Shown here piece by piece: positions 43,160 to 54,875 of a stretch of DNA of 64,000 bases. Numbering within the stretch: position 1 is the first letter of the stretch; every line of letters starts with the position of its first letter. The notes beneath the pieces were generated by a model that was not told the origin of the DNA, searched no databases, and worked only from the letters and a program-made list of their open reading frames with translations. A program made the position numbers and the translations under genes. The DNA comes from Bog-473 sp963838835 (GTDB taxonomy: Bacteria > Actinomycetota > Acidimicrobiia > Acidimicrobiales > RAAP-2), in contig CAWITA010000023.1 in NCBI GenBank assembly GCA_963838835.1, forward strand, positions 1 through 64,000, read 5' to 3'.

Positions 43160-43179
43160 ACTTGAAGTGTACTTCAAGT
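43160..43179. promoter_or_regulatory. 20-bp palindrome in the merR-methyltransferase gap, probable MerR operator
   Basis: ACTTGAAGT and ACTTCAAGT flank a 2-bp GT-containing centre. The site lies 2 bp from the MerR start codon (43157) and 6 bp before the divergent methyltransferase start, so the regulator would control both genes from it. The MerR transcript must be nearly leaderless. Confidence 0.6.
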
Positions 43180-43185
43180 GCTTGT

Positions 43186-43806
43186 GTGTCGAGCGTGGAC
43201 ACTGCGGCGACGGGTTTCGACGGCATGTCCGGGAGGCTCGCCGGCGTGGTGATGGCCCGCTTGAACCGCGACATGGAGGTCGCCGCCGTCGAGGAGCTGG
43301 CTCCCGTACCCGGCGACGCCTTACTGGCGGTCGGTTTCGGGCCCGGCGTCGGGATCGCCGAACTCGTCGCGCGACGGCACGACGGGCTGGTGGCGGGCAT
43401 CGACCCCTCCGCGACCATGGTCGAGGCGGCACGGCACCGTAACCGCGCCGCGGTCGACGCCGGACGCGTGCAACTCGTGCGGGCCGCGGCGTCGTCCATC
43501 CCGTGGCCGGACGGGTCGTTCTCAGGTGTGCTCGCCGTCAACAGCATGCAGCTGTGGGAGCCACTGGATGAGGCGCTGCGCGAGGTGAGGCGGGTGCTCG
43601 TCTCGGGTGGCTCACTCGTCGCGCTCACCCACCAGTGGGCCATCGAGAAGCGCGCACCGCTGAGCCAATGGATCGACGCGACGAGTGGGCTGTTGCGTCA
43701 CTGTGGCTTCACGGATCTCACCCACCAGACCGCAACGTTCCGCTCGGGTCAGGGCCTCGTCCTCCGGGCGCGCCTACCCCTCGACCGCAACCCGATGGCA
43801 CCCTGA
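43186..43806 (+). CDS. Class I SAM-dependent methyltransferase (small)
   Basis: This protein of about 206 residues has LLAVGFGPGVGIAELVARRH (SAM motif I), VAGIDPSATMVEAARHR and SIPWPDGSFSGVLAVNSMQLW, the typical UbiE/Methyltransf_11 pattern. Start GTG 43186 follows the palindrome. It is divergent from the MerR gene and so probably its target. The substrate is unknown. Confidence 0.75.
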   Translation: MSSVDTAATGFDGMSGRLAGVVMARLNRDMEVAAVEELAPVPGDALLAVGFGPGVGIAELVARRHDGLVAGIDPSATMVEAARHRNRAAVDAGRVQLVRAAASSIPWPDGSFSGVLAVNSMQLWEPLDEALREVRRVLVSGGSLVALTHQWAIEKRAPLSQWIDATSGLLRHCGFTDLTHQTATFRSGQGLVLRARLPLDRNPMAP

Positions 43807-43835
43807 CGCACCGGGTCAAAGGGGTAGGTTGCCCG

Positions 43836-45821
43836 ATGATGGGGGATGCGGTTGGGAGCCTCACGCTCGAGGGTGGTGCCGCCGCCGTGGCGAGCGACGC
43901 GCCACACCCCCAACGACCGGCCCCACCGGCCCCACCGGCGGCCCCACGCAGAAGCCGCCGCCAGTTCTGGCGGTCGCCACCCGACCAGCCCGCGTGGGCC
44001 AGGCCGTCGCTGCTGATCGTCGCTGCGCTGGCCGCCCTCTCGTACGGCTGGGGCATGAACAACGCCACTCTCGAAACCTTCTACGGCACGGCGGCGCGCA
44101 GCATGTCGCAGAGCTGGCACAACCTCTTCTTCGGCGCCTTCGACCCCTGGGGTACCGTGTCGCTCGACAAGCTCCCCGGTGCGTTCTGGGTCCAGGCGCT
44201 CTCGTTGCGGATCTTCGGCTTCCATACCTGGGCCATCGTCCTGCCCCAGGTTATGGAGGGAGCACTGACCGTGCTGGTCCTCTACCGCGCCGTGCGTCGG
44301 GTCGCGGGTCCCGGCGCCGGCCTCGCCGCGGCCACCGCGCTGGCCGCCACACCGGTGACCATCCTGCTCAACCGCGGCAACATCTCGGACTCGCTGCTCA
44401 TCCTCCTGCTCGTCCTTGCCGCCGACGCCACGACAACGGCGTTCACGACGGGCCGGCTACGCCCCCTCGTCGTCGCGGGCGTCTGGGTCGGCCTGGCCTT
44501 CCAGGCCAAGATGCTCCAGGCCTGGCTCGTTCTCCCCGCGCTCTATCTCGCCTACCTCCTCGCCGCACCCGTCGCCAGCCTGGCGCGCCGCCTCGGTCAC
44601 GTCGCGCTGTCCGCCCTCGTCGTGCTCGTCGTCTCGCTCAGTTGGATGTCGGCAGTGTCCCTGGTGCCGGCGCACGACCGGCCGTACGTCGACGGCAGCT
44701 GCGACAACTCGGTGTTCAGCCAGGTGTTCCTCTACAACGGTCTCGACCGGCTCGGCGGCAACACCTTGGACCAACCGGGGTGCAGCCGGGCACCGGCTGC
44801 GGTCCCCTCGTCACCGGGGGTCCACGGCGCCGCGGTGGCCCTCCCTCGCGGCCCGGGCCGGTTCCTCAACGGCATTCTCGGCCGCGACGGCGACTGGTTG
44901 CTGGTGCCGGCCGTCGTCGCCCTGCTCGGCATCCTCGTCACGCGGCGACGGGAACCCCGCACCGACCCGCTACGGGGCGCCGCCCTCCTGTGGGCCGCCT
45001 GGTTGTTCCTCACCTGGTGTTTCTTCGCCTCCTCGACGTCCATCAACTCCTACTACGTGGCCGCATTCGCCCCTCCGATCGCCGCGCTGTGCGGTATGGG
45101 GCTCGCACTGGCCTGGCGCCTGCGCCAGCGACCCGCCACCCGCGCCGTCCTCGGCGGCACCGTCCTCGCCGCCAGCGCCTACGGGTTCTACCTGGTGCCA
45201 TCCGACGTGGGGGTTCGGCCCTGGATCGTGGCTTCCACCCTGCTGCTCACGCTGGCCGCGGCCGCGGTGACCGTGGCCTCGCTCTTGCCAAGACCACCCG
45301 CGTGGACGGTGCGGGCCGTGGTGGGCGTCTCGGCGGCAGCGCTCCTCGCGGGCACGATATGGGCGTCGGCGACGGCGGTGGTGGCGGAGTTGGGACCCTT
45401 CGACTCGCCCTACCAGCCAGCCGGCATCACCGCCCAAGACCGGACGGACAACACCCAGTCGGCCAGCATCGATGCCGGGCTCGTCCGCGCCGCGGCCCGG
45501 ATCGGCCCTGGGGTGAGCGTGATCACCTCGGAGACCTCCTCAGAATCGAGCGTCCCCACCCTCGTCACCGGCCACGAGTTCCTGCCGGTCGGCGGCTTCA
45601 CCGGAAGGGTCCCGAGCACCACGCTGGCCCAGTTCGTCGACGACGTGCGCCAGGGCAAAGTGGCCCTGGTCCTCGCCGCTGTCGCACCGCGCACTCGCAA
45701 CCCCGACATGCTGTGGGCGATCGCGCACTGCCCCCGCCAGCCCCATCGCGGGCCCGGCAGCGTCGTCGGGGGCAGGACGATGGACTTCTTCGTCTGCTCG
45801 CCGGCCGACGCGTCCCGCTGA
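43836..45821 (+). CDS. Membrane glycosyltransferase, GT39/PMT-like (ArnT-type)
   Basis: This protein of about 661 residues has a proline-rich cytoplasmic start of about 50 residues and then many hydrophobic segments. The first lumenal loop has MNNATLETFYGTAARSMSQ and DPWGTVSLDKLPGAFWVQAL, where an Asp-Lys block of this family sits. FGFHTWAIVLPQVMEGALTV, ILLNRGNISDSLLILLLVLA and GLAFQAKMLQAWLVLPAL are characteristic. It probably transfers a sugar from a polyprenyl carrier at the cell surface. The start is ATG 43836 after AAAGGGG. Confidence 0.85.
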   Translation: MMGDAVGSLTLEGGAAAVASDAPHPQRPAPPAPPAAPRRSRRQFWRSPPDQPAWARPSLLIVAALAALSYGWGMNNATLETFYGTAARSMSQSWHNLFFGAFDPWGTVSLDKLPGAFWVQALSLRIFGFHTWAIVLPQVMEGALTVLVLYRAVRRVAGPGAGLAAATALAATPVTILLNRGNISDSLLILLLVLAADATTTAFTTGRLRPLVVAGVWVGLAFQAKMLQAWLVLPALYLAYLLAAPVASLARRLGHVALSALVVLVVSLSWMSAVSLVPAHDRPYVDGSCDNSVFSQVFLYNGLDRLGGNTLDQPGCSRAPAAVPSSPGVHGAAVALPRGPGRFLNGILGRDGDWLLVPAVVALLGILVTRRREPRTDPLRGAALLWAAWLFLTWCFFASSTSINSYYVAAFAPPIAALCGMGLALAWRLRQRPATRAVLGGTVLAASAYGFYLVPSDVGVRPWIVASTLLLTLAAAAVTVASLLPRPPAWTVRAVVGVSAAALLAGTIWASATAVVAELGPFDSPYQPAGITAQDRTDNTQSASIDAGLVRAAARIGPGVSVITSETSSESSVPTLVTGHEFLPVGGFTGRVPSTTLAQFVDDVRQGKVALVLAAVAPRTRNPDMLWAIAHCPRQPHRGPGSVVGGRTMDFFVCSPADASR

Positions 45822-45854
45822 TCCGTCGCCTGGGCTCAGCGCCCTTCGCCGTGG

Positions 45855-46742
45855 TCAGACGTCGAGAAATCGTCGGATCGCGATCGCCGAGCCGATAGAG
45901 CCGATCGCCATGCCCACGATCACGACGACCACGTTGGTGAGCAAGACCTCGGATCCCGTCATGTGCATCGCGGTGAAGATGTTGCTCGTGGTGCGGCCGC
46001 TTCCCTCGTGGTTGATGAAGAGATAGACGAAGTAGACGACGGCGGCCGCGAGCACCGACCCGACGAAGCCCTGCAGGAGCCCCTCGGACATGAACGGGAC
46101 GCGGATGAACCAGTTGGTCGCCCCGACCAGCTTCATGACCGACACCTCGCGGCGGCGGGCGAAGATGGCCATGCGGATGGTGTTGAGGATCAGGACGGCC
46201 GCGGAGACGATCAGGACGATGGCGACCGCCAGACAGACCCACTTCGAGACGTTGATGACGGTCTCCTCGTTCTTGATCGTCTGCTGGGGCTCGGTCACGG
46301 ACAGAACGCCCGCCGTGCCGCTGAAAGTGCGGACGACCTGGGCCGCGTCGGTCAGCACAACCGGGGTGCACCAGTAGGAGGTCGGCATCTCGGACTGGTT
46401 GGTGGCCTGGAAGACGTCGGAGGGCAGGAGCCGGCGGGCCTCGGCGAAGTTGCGCGCCTTGTTCCAGTAGGCGCAGGGCTGCACGACGTCATTCAGCTGC
46501 GACAGTTGCGTGCCGACGGCGTGGATCTCCTGGGCGTCGGCGTTCGGCTGCATCCACACCGTGACCTGGGTGCCGCGCTCCAAAGTGCCAGTGGCGTTGG
46601 CGGAGCCCTGACGCAAGAGGAGAGCCGCCCCCACGAGCGAGAGCGACACCGCCACGGTCAAGATGGCGGCCACGGTCATGAGGCGGTTGCGCCACAGGTT
46701 GGACGCCGTCTCGCGGACCACATAGTCGACGGAGACCGCCAC
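45855..46742 (-). CDS. ftsX: Cell division protein FtsX
   Basis: This protein of about 295 residues has the N-terminal segment NRLMTVAAILTVAVSLSLVGAALLL, a large extracellular loop (about residues 65-180), and three C-terminal membrane segments with the cytoplasmic RRREVSVMKLVGATNWFIRVPF block. With FtsE it controls septal peptidoglycan hydrolases. The start is GTG 46742, 1 bp after the ftsE stop. An open frame upstream to 46802 overlaps ftsE and is not used. Confidence 0.93.
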   Translation of the reverse strand: MAVSVDYVVRETASNLWRNRLMTVAAILTVAVSLSLVGAALLLRQGSANATGTLERGTQVTVWMQPNADAQEIHAVGTQLSQLNDVVQPCAYWNKARNFAEARRLLPSDVFQATNQSEMPTSYWCTPVVLTDAAQVVRTFSGTAGVLSVTEPQQTIKNEETVINVSKWVCLAVAIVLIVSAAVLILNTIRMAIFARRREVSVMKLVGATNWFIRVPFMSEGLLQGFVGSVLAAAVVYFVYLFINHEGSGRTTSNIFTAMHMTGSEVLLTNVVVVIVGMAIGSIGSAIAIRRFLDV

Positions 46743-46743
46743 G

Positions 46744-47472
46744 TCAGCCCATTCCTCCCGCGGCGACGTCGGCCGTCTGCTGCGCCGCGCCGTCGAACCC
46801 ATAGACGCCGCGCGCTTGGTCGCGCACCATCGCGCCGTTGCTCAGCTCAATGACTCGCCGGCGCATCTTGTCGACGAGCACCTCGTCGTGCGTCGCCACG
46901 ACCACCGTGGTCCCCGTTCGGTTGATGCGGTCGAGCAACTGCATGATGCCCTGGCTCGTCTGCGGGTCGAGGTTGCCCGTCGGCTCGTCGGCCAGCAAGA
47001 TGAGTGGCCGGTTCACGAATGCCCGTGCCACCGCCACGCGCTGCTGCTCGCCACCCGAGAGCTCATTCGGCAGGTTGTCTCTCTTGTTGGCCAGCCCGAC
47101 CAGGTCCAGCACCTGGGGCACCTGGTTGGCCACGACATGGCGGGGACGGCCGATGACCTCGAGGGCAAAAGCCACGTTTTCGAACACGGTCTTGTTCGGC
47201 AGCAGGCGGAAGTCCTGGAAGACGCAGCCGATGTTGCGGCGCAGGTAGGGCACCCGCCATTTGGGCAGCTCCACGATGTTGCGACCCGCCTCGAGGATCC
47301 GCCCGGTGTCGGGGAGCTCCTCCCGCAGCAGGAGACGGATGAACGTCGTCTTGCCCGAGCCGGAGGCACCGACCAAAAAGACGAATTCGCCCTTCTCGAT
47401 CTCGACGGTGATGTCGCGCAGCGCGACGGTCGAGCCCTTATAGGTCTTGGTGACGTTTTCGAATCGGATCAT
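46744..47472 (-). CDS. ftsE: Cell division ATP-binding protein FtsE
   Basis: This 242-residue ABC ATPase has Walker A (GASGSGKTTF), CVFQDFRLLPNKTVFENVAFAL (Q-loop), LSGGEQQRVAVARAF (signature) and LLADEPTGNLDP (Walker B). The C-terminal extension, about 20 residues beyond the ATPase, is Gly/Ala-rich. It is transcribed with ftsX and downstream of prfB and secA, a common actinobacterial order. Confidence 0.95.
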   Translation of the reverse strand: MIRFENVTKTYKGSTVALRDITVEIEKGEFVFLVGASGSGKTTFIRLLLREELPDTGRILEAGRNIVELPKWRVPYLRRNIGCVFQDFRLLPNKTVFENVAFALEVIGRPRHVVANQVPQVLDLVGLANKRDNLPNELSGGEQQRVAVARAFVNRPLILLADEPTGNLDPQTSQGIMQLLDRINRTGTTVVVATHDEVLVDKMRRRVIELSNGAMVRDQARGVYGFDGAAQQTADVAAGGMG

Positions 47473-47626
47473 CGGAGAGCGAGCAGTCGCCCCGATCGAG
47501 GCAGGGGCACCCCACGATCCTAGTTACTCCGCATGACGGTTTCGGGTCACTGGCTCCGGTGCAGGTCACGGCCATCCAGCAGGTGCAGTCGCACGGCGCA
47601 AGCGCACGCAACAAGCACCGACCGGA

Positions 47627-48767
47627 CTACGCGCCCACCTCGCGCTGGCGGCGCAGTTCGGCTTCCATGAAGCCGTCGAGATCGCCGTCCAGCACGGCGT
47701 CGACATTGCCCGTCTCGTAGCCGGTGCGCAGGTCCTTGACGAGTTGGTACGGCGCCATGACGTACGAGCGGATCTGGTTGCCCCAGGCGTTGTCGACCCG
47801 CTCCCCGCTCAGCGCGTCCAACTCGGCCCGGCGCTCGGCGCGGGCACGCTCGGCCAGTTTGGCGCCGAGAATCTGCATTGCCTTGGCCTTGTTCTGGTGC
47901 TGGCTGCGCTCGTTCTGGCACGAGACCACGATCCCCGTGGGCAGGTGGGTGAGGCGCACCGCCGAGTCGGTCTTGTTGACGTGCTGGCCGCCGGCCCCCG
48001 AGGAGCGATAGGTGTCGATGCGCAGGTCCTTCTCGTCGATCTCGACCTCGGAGGACACGTCCTCGAGGAACGGGGTGACATCCATGGAGGCGAAGCTCGT
48101 CTGACGGCGGTGTTGTGAGTCGAAGGGTGACATGCGCACCAGGCGGTGCACGCCGCGCTCGGTCGCCAACAGGCCGTAGGCGAAGCGACCGTGCACGATG
48201 AAGGTAGCGGAAAGCAGACCCGCCTCCTGACCCTCGGTCGCCTCGTCCACCTCGACGGTGAAGCCGCGGCGCTCCGCCCAGCGCTGGTACATGCGCAACA
48301 GCATCTCGGTCCAATCCTGCGCGTCGGTACCACCCGCGCCCGCGTGCACCTCGCACACCGCGTCGAGCTCGTCGTACTCGCCCGAGAACAGCGACTGCAG
48401 CTCGAGTGCCCCGAGCCGTGTCCCGAGGGCATCGACCGTCTCCACCAGCTCTGCGTCGAGCGCGACGTCGCGCTCCCCTTCGGCTGCGGACTCGTCGGTC
48501 AGCTCGAGCAGCGCCCGAGCATCATCGAGCGCGCCGCGCAGCGCGTCGAGCTGATCGAGATCGGCGGACACCCGGCCCAGCTCTTTGGTGACCGACCGCG
48601 CGTGGTCGGGGTCGTTCCATAAGTCGGGCTTCGCCACCTCCGCTTCGAGCTCGGACCGCCGGACCTCGAGCTTCTCGCGGCCCAGGTAACGCTCGGCCTC
48701 GGCCAGCCGCTCCCCCAACGCCTGGAGCTCGGCAGAGAAGTCGCGGGGTGCCTCGGCCGCCGGCCCG

Positions 48768-48781
<14 letters not shown>
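47627..48781 (-). CDS. prfB: Peptide chain release factor 2
   Basis: This 384-residue factor recognises UGA and UAA. It has the SPF anticodon-like triplet in MSPFDSQHRRQTSFAS and the GGQ loop SSGAGGQHVNKTDSAVRLTH. The frame is continuous, so the programmed frameshift found in many bacterial prfB genes is not needed here. The start ATG 48781 overlaps the secA end by 14 bp. The upstream frame to 49108 is antisense-like and ignored. Confidence 0.95.
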
Positions 48782-51564
<2,783 letters not shown>

Positions 51565-51949
51565 GGCGGCACGATCCTACCGGCCGCAGCGGCCCCGGAA
51601 CCGCCATGCGCGACGAGGGTCGCAGAGGGGCTGCGTGCGGCTGACCTGGTCTTTGACCCCACACTCGCCTGCCGCGAGGGTGACGCGCCGGCACCGGCGG
51701 CACGGCGGCTGCCCGCCGCGCCCAACGGCACCACGCTGGCGCGCATCGCCTCGTCTCCGCCCGCCCCCGACAACCGGGGGCGCCGCGGGCAGGGCTTACC
51801 TCTAAGCCGCACCATGCTCAGCGACCACAAGTCGCCTTACGTGGGTCGTTTCGCCTGCGACTGGCCTCGACTTTCAACCACAGACCCGCACGCAGCCCAC
51901 GCCCATGTTAGGCGCCGGCGGCCCGACGGCACCACGAGGACGCCGTCCT
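51565..51949. other. Intergenic region between secA and glnII, no gene seen
   Basis: About 385 bp hold only low-complexity short frames rich in Arg, Pro and Ala. I see no hibernation-factor or phage gene here. The secA promoter lies at the left side of this gap. Confidence 0.4.
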
Positions 51950-52960
51950 TCAATCGCTGGAGGCGGCCCCGCAGACGGTCTCGACCAGCAGGCGGCTCAC
52001 CACGTAGGGATCCATGTTGGCGTTGGGTCGCCTGTCCTCGATCCAACCCTTCTTGTTCTTGGCGGTCTGCCACGGGATGCGGACTGACGCGCCCCGGTCG
52101 GAGGTGCCGTAGCTGAACTGGCTGAAGTGCGCCGTCTCGTGCGCACCGGTGAGGCGGCTCTCGATCCCGATGCCGTAGTTGGCCACGTGCTCGTCCACCC
52201 GCTTTCCGAGGGCCTCGCAGCCGGCAATGATGGCGTCCCAGCCTCCGTCCTCGCGCATTGCCTTGGTGGAGAAGTTCGTGTGCGCACCGGCGCCGTTCCA
52301 GTCACCGAGGACAGGCTTGGGCTCCAACGTGGCGTAGACGTCGAATTCCTCGGCGATGCGAAAAAGGAGCCAGCGGGCCGTCCAGAGCTGGTCGCCGATG
52401 AGGGGGGGCGGGAGCACCCCGATCTGAAACTCCCACTGGCCCATCATCACCTCTGCGTTGGTGCCCTCGATACCCAACCCTGCCTTGAGGCAGGCCGCGG
52501 TGTGGCGCTCGACGATCGGGCGACCGGGCATCTTGTCGCCGCCCACGCCGCAGTAGTACGGCCCCTGCGGGGCGGGGAAACCCGACTCGGGCCAGCCCAT
52601 GGGCCGGCCGTACTGGAAGAAGGTGTACTCCTGCTCGATCCCGAACCACGGCGCGAAGCTGGCGTACTTTTCTGCCGCCTCGGCGCAGGCCCGCCGAGTG
52701 TTGGTGGGGTGGGGGGACAGGTCCGTGAGCAGGACTTCGCACATGACCAGCTTGTCGCTCTCGCCGCGCAGCGGATCGGGGCACACGAACACGGGCTGCA
52801 ACACGCAATCGGAGTCGTTCCCCTCGGCCTGGTTCGTGCTGGAGCCGTCGAAACCCCAGATGGGGGGCTCCTTCCCGTCCTCGACGATCTTCGTCTTGCT
52901 CCGCAGCAACGGGGATGGCTCCGTCCCGTCGATCCAGATGTACTCGGCCTGGTGGCTCAT
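51950..52960 (-). CDS. glnII: Glutamine synthetase, eukaryotic-type GSII
   Basis: This protein of about 336 residues makes glutamine from glutamate and ammonia. It has AEYIWIDGTEPSPLLRSKTK, then PIWGFDGSSTNQAEGNDSDC, EQEYTFF and GVGGDKMPGRPIVERHTAAC, and KPVLGDWNGAGAHTNFSTKAMR, which are GSII blocks (short eukaryote-like enzyme, not the 470-residue GSI). The start ATG 52960 has GGAGA 5 bp before it. GSII enzymes are used by Streptomyces and rhizobia alongside GSI. It lies alone, next to the pilus genes. Confidence 0.93.
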   Translation of the reverse strand: MSHQAEYIWIDGTEPSPLLRSKTKIVEDGKEPPIWGFDGSSTNQAEGNDSDCVLQPVFVCPDPLRGESDKLVMCEVLLTDLSPHPTNTRRACAEAAEKYASFAPWFGIEQEYTFFQYGRPMGWPESGFPAPQGPYYCGVGGDKMPGRPIVERHTAACLKAGLGIEGTNAEVMMGQWEFQIGVLPPPLIGDQLWTARWLLFRIAEEFDVYATLEPKPVLGDWNGAGAHTNFSTKAMREDGGWDAIIAGCEALGKRVDEHVANYGIGIESRLTGAHETAHFSQFSYGTSDRGASVRIPWQTAKNKKGWIEDRRPNANMDPYVVSRLLVETVCGAASSD

Positions 52961-53219
52961 GAACTCTCCTGTGTTCCCCTTCTTCTCGCTGCACGTTCTG
53001 CTCGCTGGACAAGGCACAGCCACGGAGCCGGCCGGCGCCGGCTGGCTGTGGCCACGGCTCCTCGTGCGGGTCGTGCGGATTCAGTGTGGCCGGACCCTAT
53101 TTCGTCGCCGTATCGGTTGTGTAAACCGACGATGAAATCCGGCCAAACGGCCGCCTCTCGGCGGTCGTCTCTCCACATCCCCGCGTTGAAGGCCTCCGGC
53201 GCCGGAGTCCGGACGCGAC
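52961..53219. other. Upstream region of glnII, no gene seen
   Basis: About 260 bp with no convincing frame. It carries the glnII promoter. I could not identify an NtrC/GlnR-type operator by eye. Confidence 0.35.
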
Positions 53220-53249
53220 GGAGGGCTGGATCAGTTGATCCAGCCCTCC
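53220..53249 (-). terminator. Hairpin after flp pilin 1
   Basis: GGAGGGCTGGATCA (53220-53233) pairs with TGATCCAGCCCTCC (53236-53249) around a 2-base centre. It lies about 80 bp after the end of the minus-strand pilin 1 gene (53332). No U run is obvious, so termination is probable but not certain. Confidence 0.5.
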
Positions 53250-53331
53250 TCGTTGCCCCCCGGCAACCTGGTCGCCTACCCGACGACGACGCATTCCGGT
53301 GGCCCGGCGGCGCAGGCCACCCGGCCCGGGT

Positions 53332-53559
53332 TCAGCAGCTCGTGGAGTTCAATCCACCGACGCAGCTGTTGGCGTTGCTGAACAGGCTCGAGATGCCCCC
53401 GCCCAGCGCAGCGACTGCCACCACTGCAACGACGGCGATCAGGCCAACGAGCAACGCGTACTCCACCATGGAGGCGCCCCGTTCGCTGCGAGCCCGCTCG
53501 AACAACGTGTCGTGCGCAGCCCTGACTGCGACAAACGCGTTGATGAACAATCCAATCAT
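53332..53559 (-). CDS. Flp-type pilin 1 (Tad system)
   Basis: This 75-residue prepilin has a 28-residue leader ending in RG. Cleavage before ASMVEYALLVGLIAVV puts Glu at +5 and Tyr at +6, the Flp motif. The mature 47-residue pilin is one hydrophobic helix plus a short loop with two Cys (NANSC...NSTSC, residues 66 and 75), which may form a disulfide. It is nearly identical to pilin 2 in the core. Start ATG 53559 has GAGGGGAG before it. The motif at 53646 lies about 90 bp upstream. Confidence 0.9.
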   Translation of the reverse strand: MIGLFINAFVAVRAAHDTLFERARSERGASMVEYALLVGLIAVVAVVAVAALGGGISSLFSNANSCVGGLNSTSC

Positions 53560-53645
53560 GTGACACTCCCCTCTTGCCCCGACGAGCTCAATGGTTTGAG
53601 ACCGTCCCTTTTTGTAAGCATCGGATACTTAATAGTGATGATCTA

Positions 53646-53660
53646 TAGGGCTTTCGGACC
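53646..53660 (+). promoter_or_regulatory. Pilus-regulon motif, copy 1 (upstream of pilin 1)
   Basis: TAGG-GCTTTCG-GACC, preceded by A, matches ATAGG-N7-GACC. On the coding strand of pilin 1 it reads GGTC-N7-CCTAT. It lies about 87 bp before the pilin 1 start. Three more copies are in the pilus locus. Confidence 0.6.
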
Positions 53661-53743
53661 TAATGATCTGCAAACTATTCCGGCCAATGGCATTGCTGTG
53701 TTTCTGCACAATGACACACCGGACATTCCTTCAAAACGACAGC

Positions 53744-53774
53744 GGGCTGGATCGGCCCGAAGCCGACCCAGCCC
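53744..53774 (-). terminator. Intrinsic terminator after flp pilin 2
   Basis: Arms 53744-53756 and 53762-53774 (GGGCTGG-type, one mismatch) flank CCGAA. On the minus strand the stem is followed by TCGTTTTG, so a short T run is present. It lies 89 bp after the pilin 2 end (53863). Confidence 0.65.
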
Positions 53775-53862
53775 AACCGTCATCCCATTGGGGAAGGGGG
53801 AATTTTCCCTTAGGGAAGCATTGCGTTGCTCTTCGCGGCTGATGCCGCAGGGCTAGCCGGAG

Positions 53863-54090
53863 CTAGCAGGCGGTGCTGTTCAGGCCGCCCACGCAGGTGT
53901 TGGCGTTGCTGAACAGACTCTTGATGCCCCCTCCGAGCGCTGCCACCGCGACAACCGCGACGACGGCGATCAGGCCGACGAGCAATGCGTACTCCACCAT
54001 GGAGGCGCCCCGCTCGGTCCGCGCACGCTCAAGCAAGTTGCTGTGGAAGCCACGCACCGCGAAGAACGCGTTCAAAAACAGCTCAGTCAT
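53863..54090 (-). CDS. Flp-type pilin 2 (Tad system)
   Basis: This 75-residue prepilin has the same 28-residue leader length and the same RG-ASMVEY cut site as pilin 1, and the same C-terminal Cys pair (NANTC...NSTAC). The two share a nearly identical 40-residue core but differ in the leader and a few tail residues. The start is ATG 54090; the open frame to 54162 is not used. The ribosome site is AGAGGGG. Confidence 0.9.
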   Translation of the reverse strand: MTELFLNAFFAVRGFHSNLLERARTERGASMVEYALLVGLIAVVAVVAVAALGGGIKSLFSNANTCVGGLNSTAC

Positions 54091-54189
54091 TCCTTCATTC
54101 CCCTCTCTCGCCCCAATGGATTTCGTACGGTCGTCCGAACCCATTTGGAGTTCCCAGCACATTTTCGGGTCTGCATTGGCCCGACTCCA

Positions 54190-54204
54190 TAGGCTTTATG
54201 GACC
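54190..54204 (+). promoter_or_regulatory. Pilus-regulon motif, copy 2 (upstream of pilin 2)
   Basis: TAGG-CTTTATG-GACC, preceded by A. It lies about 100 bp before the pilin 2 start and in the same orientation to it as copy 1 to pilin 1. Confidence 0.6.
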
Positions 54205-54235
54205 AATTGACCTGGGCCTTTGTGGTCACTCGTTG

Positions 54236-54694
54236 TTACTCGATGGTGACGAGACCCATGATGACCGCGCGTACGAGCGCATGGGTGCGATTCGTCACGT
54301 CGAGCTTCTGGAAGATGGCCGCAAGGTGGTTCTTGGTCGTCTTCGGGCTGATGTAGAGGCGCTGCGAGATCTCGCCGTTCGTGGCGCCCTCGGCGAGCAA
54401 CTGGAGCACCTCAAGCTCTCGTTGTGTCAGCGACCATGGCCCCCATTGGCGGTCGTCCTCCCGCCGTGTCGAGACATCGGGGTCACGGTAGTCGTCGGCG
54501 ACGATCTCGAGGTCGTCACGGGTGAGCGTGGCCCGCGCCGCGCGCAGACTCTCACCACGGTGCACCGTGGTGCAGACCGATGGCCCCGAGACCGAAACCT
54601 GGGTGTAGAACGTCCACCCGGTACCGGTGCCGATCTGCTCGGCCTGTGACAGCTGCCCCGCCGGCCACAGGATGGCCGAGGCTGTATTCGCCAT
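54236..54694 (-). CDS. LuxR-type HTH regulator without receiver domain
   Basis: This 152-residue protein has a C-terminal LuxR helix-turn-helix (LTQRELEVLQLLAEGATNGE, then SPKTTKNHLAAIFQKL, residues about 90-140). Its N-terminal 85 residues match no domain known to me and lack a receiver. It lies between tadC and the pilin genes, so it probably regulates the pilus. Start ATG 54694 has GGGGGAGG just before it. It is a candidate for binding the ATAGG-N7-GACC sites. Confidence 0.85.
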   Translation of the reverse strand: MANTASAILWPAGQLSQAEQIGTGTGWTFYTQVSVSGPSVCTTVHRGESLRAARATLTRDDLEIVADDYRDPDVSTRREDDRQWGPWSLTQRELEVLQLLAEGATNGEISQRLYISPKTTKNHLAAIFQKLDVTNRTHALVRAVIMGLVTIE

Positions 54695-54875
54695 TCCTCC
54701 CCCTCTTCCGCCCTGAAGCGATTCCCAGGGTGGCGCTCCTCCACCGCGCTGCGGTGGAAACTCCCAGGTCATTGTACGCTTCGCCCCTCAAATGGTCGTC
54801 GCAGCCAGATTGCCGCCCGGGTGCGAGGACCCCGAGAACGAACAATTCAGGGCGCCGGTGCCCTCGGGTGCGGTG

